From: Prinia subflava
Taxonomy: Eukaryota; Chordata; Aves; Passeriformes; Cisticolidae
Reading direction: 5' to 3'
Assembly (NCBI RefSeq): GCF_021018805.1
Contig: NC_086247.1
Location: forward strand, 139,107,602 to 139,171,601
Length of the DNA: 64,000 bases
Each line of letters starts with the position of its first letter. Position 1 is the first letter of the stretch. The translations under genes were made by a program, and so were the position numbers. The notes beneath the pieces are model-generated. The model ran no database searches, was not told the DNA's origin, and worked only from the letters and a program-made list of their open reading frames with translations. This document shows positions 56,574 through 64,000 of the stretch, in pieces.

Positions 56574-57519
56574 TTTTTTTTCCTTCGAGAATCAGTGCAC
56601 TTTTTTCTAAAGAAAGACTGCATGCAAGAGAAAACAATTAATTTCCCATTTTGGGTCAATATAACAACCATATTTTACTTGAGGCATTGAAAACATCTGC
56701 ATGGTGACTTCCACAGTACAAACCTCAAAAATGCTCCCTCATGAACAGAGGATCAAAAGTCTGCCAGTGTTGGCTTGGTCTATTTTGAGTCTTTTGTTAT
56801 AAACTATACACAAAGCTCATCACTCCCCAAAGAAAGGGCCAGAACAATTGTTAAAACTTAAGAGGATAGGTGGGCAGTATCTTCTGGGGGATTTTTTAAT
56901 AGGTAATTTCACTGAAAATGGCCTAAGTGGTCTGGGTTTTGAATGGGAAATCCCTGTCTAAGGTTTTTGTTTGCTCTAGTTTTGCCCCCTTTTCTTTCAT
57001 AAGCCAGATTTCTTCATAAAAACTCTCCAGCTCTGGCTGAGATATGCAAAACAATGCTACCTGTAGTTAATTCCACTAAAGATTAAAACAAAAATAAAGA
57101 TAAAAGGATCTCCACAGTGCTTCAAATAGGTATGTATATTTTTTTCAAAGACAGACATGGATCTGTATAGCATAGGAAAACTAAAACATCTTCTGAAATA
57201 CTATGGTCCTGGCTAGGCAAACATTTGTTTTTGTAACATGAATTTATCACTTGCTGCTGAACTTGAACACAGCTAGACCTTATTGGCAGTAGGATGCAGC
57301 AGAAAACAACTTAAATTACAGCACCTGACTGTTTTTCCTCCCTCAGTGCATAATTACAATTCTTTGCAGTGCTTATTGGCATTGCTAGCTTGCCCATGCT
57401 AGTCACCATGCAGTTTAAAGGCAGCCTGATTCCCAAGAGGCGCTGGATGTGCTGTAAAGAACTGTGGAATACACTGCTGAGAGGTGATAATGGATCAGCA
57501 CAGCCTGGCAGTGGTGCCA

Positions 57520-57721
57520 GCGAACGAGGCGATGGAAACAGGAACACAGCCCGCCGTGTGTCTCAGCCCCAGCGCGGTGCTGAAGTGTCCGTGTGTCCAT
57601 GTGTCCGTGGCGGAGCAGGGGCCCGGAGCGGAGCCAGCAGAGGGAGTCGTGCCCGTCCCGCCCCCCGGCCCCGCTCCGCAGGTGCCGGCCCGGCCCGGAG
57701 CCGCGGCTCACGGCACCGCCC
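57520..57721. promoter_or_regulatory. CpG-rich patch in ZNF438 intron 1, possible internal promoter
   Basis: By hand count there are roughly 25 CpG in about 200 bp of very GC-rich sequence, while the surrounding tens of kilobases are AT-rich and CpG-poor. It contains GC-box-like runs (CCCGCCCCCCGG) on the plus strand, which read GGGGCGGG-like on the minus strand. Inference: it could start a shorter ZNF438 transcript that skips the start-codon exon, or an antisense RNA. It could also be an inserted CpG-rich sequence. No TATA box or exon is certain. Overlapping open frames of 60-132 codons on both strands are what stop-poor GC-rich DNA gives and are not proposed as proteins. Confidence 0.45.
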
Positions 57722-59564
57722 CACTGACAGCTCCAAACAAGACAATTCTACCTGCCTGAGAGTTTGATCATGCTAAATACAGCCTGTCCGGAAAAATCCC
57801 CCAAGCCGCAGAACCAGGTACAGCACCGCACCCAACCTCCGAACAGCTTCGTGATGAGTTAGCTTTAGCACTTCAAAACATTCTGCCTCTGGAAACTTTT
57901 CAGTCAATTCAACGTTTCGTGTAACTTGAGAGCATCTTAAAGCAAAGCAGCTGAGCCTTCCCGTTTGAAAGTAATTACTTCTATTAAACTATTTTGCATC
58001 TTCTGTAACTGCAGTACAATATTGTGCTTGAGATTAAAAAAAAATCCTTAACTGATCTGGTGTTAATCTATTCAGTGCCCAAAATGGCATGTCCATGTTA
58101 ACAGAACAATCAGTATTTACACTAGATGTTCTTCTTTCAGTAGACATATGAAAACAATGCACTGTTGCCAACATATTTTCCCATCCCAAGGAATACCCTG
58201 AAATCTCTGTCAAACTTTCTCGCTTTCATCATTGCTCAGCTCAGCACACAAACCATCTGCATAAATAAAGATGTAAGCATCTGCTGTATGGCAAACGGTC
58301 TCAGGGGCAGATGTTTTTATCCTTGCATTCATGTCACTGGCTTGGATACATTATTTGAACAGATGTACACAATCTGAAAGTGTCGTGTCCCACAGTGAAA
58401 CGTCTCCAACTGCTTTCTATCAAAGTACATAAATGCTATTTGCACCTGCATTTATGTTAATGATATAAAGGCAGCAGGGGTTCCAGCAAAGTGAGAGCTG
58501 ATGCTAAGAAACACATTTACAAGGCTAATGGAAGTTTGAGGTCTCTCAGCACCAAACCACCATACTAACATGGATACAGAGTATACAGAACCACATTTGA
58601 CCTATGATTCTAAAAAAATTAAAATAAACATATTCAAAGAACAAAACTATTGCTTTAGTGTCTCATACCCTTTTCCAATGTATATTTTAAAAAGACAATA
58701 TCTTTTAGACAAATAAACCAGGACAGCCTTCTATTCTGCAAAACATTTGTTTTAGATAACACAATTCTTTCATGTTAGTCATTTAACAAAAACATTTTAT
58801 AAATCTGACAATGCCAATGGTATTTCAGTTCACTAATGCACAGTGGTATTTTATGCCATTATGGAGCATTATTAAAAAAAACCAACACTTGCTCAACAGT
58901 AAATATTTCACATGAGTGCGAATAGTCAAATATAATACTTCAGTGATTGTTGTCATATGTTGTCATATGAATGAAATGATAATTTCATAAACCCGAGGAA
59001 AAAAAATAAAATTGACAAGTTAGATTTCTATCATTGTTCAGAAAAGTGCATCTAGTTGAACATGGTGTTACAATTGCTTGCCACATAGAAGATAGTAACC
59101 CTCCTTATAAAATATTTTAAAATCAAGAAAAATACAGCTGTCTTGAAGGAGTATGGCTCAAATTATAGAACACCTGCTATTACATGACAAATGGCAGCAT
59201 TGAAAGGTTTAGCTCTCACTCAAAGAACTTGCACTAATCATTGCTTCCATACTTAACAGAAAAATAATGAGCGCACACAAAGTACAGAAACACTGACAAA
59301 TATGCCACACTGAATGTAACCCATGGATAGGTTCCATTTCCAATATAATCCATTTTCCAAAATTTTATTTGTAAGAAATGTACCAACACTGGAGTTGTAT
59401 ATAAATCACCACAAATTACTAACATGCTCCAAATTTTCAAAGTGCTACACTTAAGAAACAAGCGGTACTTGATACAAAGACAAAAAAAGTACCATAGTAA
59501 AAAAATATATGGAGACTAGAATATTTGTAGAATATCACTGTTTCACACTGACACAGCTCCTGGT
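57722..59564 (-). other. ZNF438: ZNF438 intron 1, unremarkable
   Basis: AT-rich. A tandem pair of TTGTCATATG occurs at about 58948-58969. Nothing else is recognised. Confidence 0.55.
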
Positions 59565-60393
59565 CATGATCTAGGGAAGCCCTGCAGAGAGATCTCAACA
59601 AATCAGAGGTCTGGGCAGTCACCAGCCACGTGAAGTTCAACAAGGCAAAGTGCTGGACTCTGTTCCTGAATTTGGGCAACCCTGGATGGACAGACTGGGC
59701 AATGAGAGGCTGGAGAGCCGTGCCACAGAAAGGGACCTGGGGCTCCTGTCCATGGCAAGCTGAACCTGAGCCAGCAGTGCCCTGGCAGCCAGGAGGGCCA
59801 ACCCTGTCCTGGGGACATCAGGCACAGCCAGGCAAGGGAGGGGATTGTTGTGCTCTGCTCTGAGCTGGGGCGGCCTCACCTCAAAGCCCAGGGGCAGTTT
59901 TGGGTGCCACAATAGAAGAAAGATACAAAACTTTTAAAAAGTATAAAAAAGAGAGGCAGCAAGATGGTGAAGGGCCCTGAAGGGCAGCCGTGTGAGGAGC
60001 AGCTGAGATCACTGGGTCTGTTCAGCCTGCAGAGGAGGAGACTGAGGGGAGACCTCCCTGCAGTCCTGTGAGGGGAAGAGGAGGGGCAGGCACTGATCTC
60101 TGGTGAGCAGTGACAGGACATGAGGGAATGGCCTGAAGTTGTGGCAGGGGAGGTTCAGGTTCGATATCAGGAAAAGGCTTTTCACCCAGAGGGAGTTGGT
60201 CCCTGGGACAGGCTCCCCAGGGAGTGGTCACTTCCCCTGGTCACTGATGGGACTCAGGCAGTGTTAGGACAATGCTCTCATGCACTGGTGTGACTCTGGG
60301 GGCTGGTGCTGTGCAGGGCCAGGAGTTGGACCCTGTGATCCTTGTGGGTCCCTTCCGACTCAGGATATTCTGTGATTCTGTATTTTTAAGGCT
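59565..60393 (+). mobile_element. CR1 LINE 3' portion
   Basis: It contains the end of the former reverse-transcriptase ORF (GTGAAGTTCAACAAGGCAAA), the 3' UTR, and an intact-looking terminus (GGTCCCTTCCGACTCAGGAT, then TATTCTGTGATTCTGT). It is a close relative of the copy at 24866-25885, in the opposite orientation. It lies in ZNF438 intron 1, antisense to the gene. Confidence 0.88.
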
Positions 60394-61798
60394 TTTTAAT
60401 TTTATGGTTTTAGATGAACAGTCATTAAAACAGAGAACCTCAGCTTATTCTGTTATTCTGTGACTTCTAACACTGAAGCTCACTTCCAAATTTACCATTC
60501 CCTCTGAGTACGAGTTACTAACAGCATACCTGTGGGAATGGATTTTGATTTAGGGGAAAAAAGAAAAAGACTTCAAAACAATCTCAAAGCAAATGCTTAA
60601 TCAATTTGAAGTTTGCAAACAGCTTCACAGTCTATATTCTCCCACTGCTGTTCAGAAATGGCTTTTGACTATAACAAGGGTCAGATTCCCGTTATTTAAA
60701 GGAAAAACTAAATAAATGTTTAAAGTATTAGAATTGAGTACTTCAGTCACAAGCACGGGAATGTAGAGCACACTCTGGAGTGGACAGCTTTACTCAATAG
60801 CAAGTACCGTCTTCCTTGAAAGGATATTCCCAAGAGACACAGAACTCATCAATTAAGATCAATCAGAATGACATGCTTCTGGAACAGCTTCCTCAGAGTT
60901 GTTAGAGCATCATAAAAATACTTAGTCTTCACAAAACAGGTAAAATATAAACTTACATGACAGTAAAAGCTCAAGGCTTCAAATCAAGTAATAGATAGTG
61001 CTCTTCTTAATTAACATAAGTACTAACAATGGAAACTTAACTGACAACCAGCAATGGTTCTGAAAGGTCCATTAGAGCTGATGTCATATCCATCAAACGT
61101 TCACTCACATTTAAGTATCATTAAAAATGACATTCATGTTAAAAATCATATTTAAACATTAGCATTGAGACACAGATCAAAAGGCAAAAGAAACTGAAGT
61201 TACAGCTACACATTTAGAGATTTGAGAATACACAAAAACCCTTACTAAGACATCAACCCTAGTGAAAACTAAATCAAATGAAAGACAACTTTTGAAAAGA
61301 CAACATAGAAGAAAGAATTAAACACATAAAAAATTAGTAAGGATGAGAATGCTGAAGAAAAGATATTTAAAAAATCTGGGTTAATGTTTATTTTCCTGTT
61401 TCTGCTAATTGTGTAGCATAATTTGCAGATAGATTTAACCCCATTTAATATGGGGATCAGATATAATGGGGATTTTTCAAACATATAAGGATTAAAAAAA
61501 AATTTAATAAAACCTGAATACTTAATTCTGCTGAATCAAAGAAGAAGCAGATTTATGCACTTCAAGTTTCAACTACCAGTGTTAACAGTAATTAGCAATG
61601 CCCTAAAGAAGAGAACAATTTTAGCTATTTTAATTGTTTAAAGCGATAAATGCTGCTGGCTTTTTTTTTTTTTTTCAAATTATACCACAGCAGAATACTA
61701 GACACAAGTAATACAGTGATTAATAATGATGAGATTTCTTCCACATTTTGAATCACAAGCATCTAATTTCTTAATAAAATATAGAAAGCATACTATAC

Positions 61799-61826
61799 CT
61801 GCAGAAACTGTTAACGGATTCTGCAT
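61799..61826 (-). CDS. ZNF438: ZNF438 first coding exon (28 nt of coding sequence)
   Basis: This exon encodes nine residues, MQNPLTVSA, plus the first base of codon 10, and ends at a donor reading GCAG|GTATAG on the minus strand. The exon begins at 61855 after a good acceptor (TTTCTTTCTAG), so 61827-61855 is 5' UTR. The start is well supported. The ATG has A at -3, and an in-frame TAA (61844-61842) lies only five codons upstream, so translation cannot begin earlier in this frame. The exon ends in phase 1 and the next exon starts AT AAA CAG, rebuilding a GAT codon (Asp10). Mammalian ZNF438 also starts with MQN, followed by a short variable segment. The exon is far too short to be found by ORF length and was located by its start motif and splice phase. 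Confidence 0.88.
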
Positions 61827-62214
61827 TATGCCCTTTAACAGTTACGACAATGTTCCTAGAAAGAAATACAGATACTTAGAAGCTCTGATAATTTCTTAAA
61901 AACTAACAAAAAATGAACAGGACAATGGCAATAGTTTCCAGACTTGTATTTCAGAATGGATCCCAATATGTCCATAGCTCTCACGAAAACAGCACCAGAC
62001 ATTTAAACCAAGTGTTTCTTGGACCCCTATTATGTGCTTTCCATATTTCAACACTGTGTACCACTAACTTAGGCTTCTTGTAATTAAACAATCCTCTGAA
62101 AGCCTGGAAAGAGGACAGTCAAAAACCCCAACATGGCCATGCGTTCTGAAGAATCACAGATAATACAGAGTTAAGCAATAATTTCCCTTCAAACATGTGA
62201 ACCTGTTGGGGAGG

Positions 62215-62637
62215 ATACATAGGAGATCCCTATGTTGATCACAGGTCTGAAGCACATCTTAATGAAGACAGAGTTGAGGCTGATCAGCCTGAAGAATAGA
62301 AGGCTCCAAGGAGACCTTATAGCACCCTCCAGTACCTAAAGGCAGCCAACACGAAAGCTGGAGTGGCCTTTTTACAAGTGCATCTATAGACAGGGCAAGG
62401 AGCATTGGCATTAAACTGAACAAGGACAGGTTTAGATTAGATACTAGGAAGCAATTCTTTACTGTAAGGCTGGTGAATCACTGGATTCCTAAAGAAGCTG
62501 TGAGTGCTTCATCAAGGCCAAGCTGGATGCAGCTTTGAGCAACCTGATCTAGTGGAAGGTTCCCTGGCCAGGCAGGGCTGTCAGAACTAGGTGGCCTTTA
62601 AGGTCCCTTTCAACCCAAACCATGGTGATTCTATGTG
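62215..62637 (+). mobile_element. CR1 LINE 3' fragment
   Basis: It ends CTTTAAGGTCCCTTTCAACC then CCATGGTGATTCTATG, the CR1 3' terminus on the plus strand. Upstream is standard 3' UTR wording (TTTAGATTAGATACTAGGAA and CCAAGCTGGATGCAGCTTTG). Confidence 0.88.
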
Positions 62638-64000
62638 ACTGCATGGATCCCACATAACTTTCTGACCAACAGAATCTTCCATGGATGCTACAATGAAGAC
62701 ATTACCTTGCTCTTGTGAACCAAACATTACACTGTCATCTGTCCTGAATGTGCTGTTGGTATTTATGAGAAGATATGATGCATTACATTTGACAAAACAG
62801 CTTTACATTAAGTGGCCACCCAGTAAATTAAGAGTTGGCTACTTCTTTCCAGTGCAGTTGAGTATGCTGTTCAAGCTCTGGTGAAGTGGGATTCAACATT
62901 CAGGTAAGAGAGACACAGGATAATATAATGACAATATAAAACTGTTGTTATCCACTCAGATTTATTTTTCATAAAATGGTCTAGCTTTTGGAATGGCTGC
63001 ATAATAGTTCAGTTCAACTGAACACCACTAACATGTCAGACATCACAAAGGGTATAAAGCTCTTGTTCTCCTGATGCATCTGGAGGCTATGGCAAGGTAA
63101 CAGTAAGTCCACTGACTGACAGATGGAACCACAGCTTCCTGGGGGTTTACTCAGATCTAGGCTTTCATAACAATCCCCATCCCCAACATTCCCACAAACA
63201 AAGCCAGGTGCACAGATGTGGAGATTGCTGACTTTCCTGACCAGTTTAACAGCCAGGAGAATCTTATATAAAGAACATGCCAGACAAATACTCAAGACCC
63301 ACCTTCTGATTACATGGAGTACCAAGGATTAGTTTTAGTTAAATACAGAAATACATTGGACAAATACTGATGCAAATACCCAACAAAATAAGCCCTGAAT
63401 ATATTTCTTTACTATCATGCAACTGACTCTCAAAAAGCAATGGTGAGGTTCTGGGAAGAAGATGGTTCTGTAGGTAGCAGTAAAGTAAAAAAGAGAAAAC
63501 CAATTCCATTTTCAAGAAGTTCAACATCAAAGCATAGAAGAACACTGAGCATGGCTGCTGTGAGGAAGCCTTTCACACAGCAAACAGGTACCTCTTTGGT
63601 CCCTGTTATCTTCTGTTCTGATCCACACCTACCAAGCAGCTCTGGCACATCAACCAGCACCTCCTGGCAGAGGTTTGCTGATGCCAATCAGCAGATCCCT
63701 GAGTGCCTCACAGAGCCTCTGTCCGTGGTACTTGAGCAGCCAACCCCCGAGCTGTCAGACCCAGCACTCAAACACACATTGCCTCATCTAAATGCAGTTT
63801 GATGTCGTGGGAACACACAGACAACTCCCTCTGCACATCCAACAATGGAACAGGCCACACTGATGGAATGTCGGAACAGCGAGACACTTCTAGAAATCAG
63901 TGTGGGTTTCCAATTTATCTGTCACCCACACTGTAAGGCATTCTTCTTTTAAAGCCATATTGATCAATAACAGCTTTTCAGAGAATCAGTGTGAAGCTTT
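62638..64000. other. Upstream of the ZNF438 start-codon exon; no supported exon
   Basis: Expected to be an intron between 5' UTR exons and the first coding exon. A plus-strand frame open from about 63393 to 63802 (120 codons from its ATG at 63440) is Ser/Thr/Lys-rich, has no recognisable domain and may be chance. Confidence 0.45.

Larger units (their letters stand above)
43550..61855 (-). other. ZNF438: ZNF438 gene body, all coding exons
   Basis: Seen: three minus-strand exons join into one 2469-nt frame, 61826-61799, 47214-45381 and 44156-43550, giving 822 residues and a TAA stop. Intron 1 is 47215-61798 (about 14.6 kb, phase 1) and intron 2 is 44157-45380 (about 1.2 kb, phase 2). Both have GT-AG ends. 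The conceptual protein matches my memory of mammalian ZNF438 along its whole length: the start MQN, the segment FRTIAPK near residues 27-33, the basic KRRKCI stretch, five C2H2 fingers in the same order, and the ending GIIELS. Known of the family: human ZNF438 is a nuclear C2H2 protein reported as a transcriptional repressor; its DNA targets are poorly known. In human the gene lies on 10p11 between ZEB1 and the MAP3K8 side. By inference the left of this window faces MAP3K8 and the right faces ZEB1. Non-coding 5' exons probably lie beyond the window. Confidence 0.93.

Noticed and set aside
57369..57767. 132-codon plus-strand frame over the CpG-rich patch
   Set aside because: GC-rich DNA lacks stops. 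Other frames on both strands are also open and none resembles a known protein.
59603..59912. Plus- and minus-strand frames of 71-91 codons, also seen at 25383-25643
   Set aside because: They are shared by both CR1 copies and are out-of-frame translations of the element's 3' end.

Overview
This window looks like vertebrate, and specifically avian, nuclear DNA. It is mostly non-coding and depleted in CpG. It carries several CR1 LINE remnants with the typical bird 3' end (a run ending in TCTATGATTCT-type octamers), bird-type endogenous retrovirus LTR fragments, and long pyrimidine microsatellites. I cannot name the species from sequence alone.

One protein gene can be supported, on the minus strand: ZNF438, a C2H2 zinc-finger nuclear protein. 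Three coding exons can be joined with matching splice signals and phases: 61826-61799 (28 nt, with the start codon), 47214-45381 (1834 nt) and 44156-43550 (607 nt, with the stop). They give a 2469-nt reading frame of 822 residues, close to the roughly 830 residues of the mammalian protein. Five C2H2 fingers lie in the C-terminal 40 percent. The gene runs right to left. Its upstream non-coding exons and promoter are probably beyond position 64000, apart from a CpG-rich patch at 57520-57721 inside the first coding intron that could be an internal promoter.

Layout: 1-43 kb is downstream of the gene and appears to be gene-free. It contains a CR1 element with an LTR nested inside it (1.3-2.2 kb), CR1 fragments at 5.5, 8.6 and 24.9 kb, two large pyrimidine microsatellites (5.9-6.2 and 8.1-8.6 kb) and one more LTR fragment (about 14.2-14.4 kb). 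The interval 43.5-61.9 kb is the ZNF438 coding region with a 1.2-kb and a 14.6-kb intron. The large intron holds two CR1 copies (53.8 and 59.6 kb), a poly-T tract, the CpG-rich patch and a perfect triple 27-bp repeat lying directly against the 3' splice site of the main coding exon. The interval 62-64 kb is upstream of the start-codon exon and has one more CR1 copy.

I found no exotic multi-gene system. The most unusual items are the 27-bp repeats that form most of the 3' splice-site region of the main ZNF438 exon, and the intronic CpG-rich patch.
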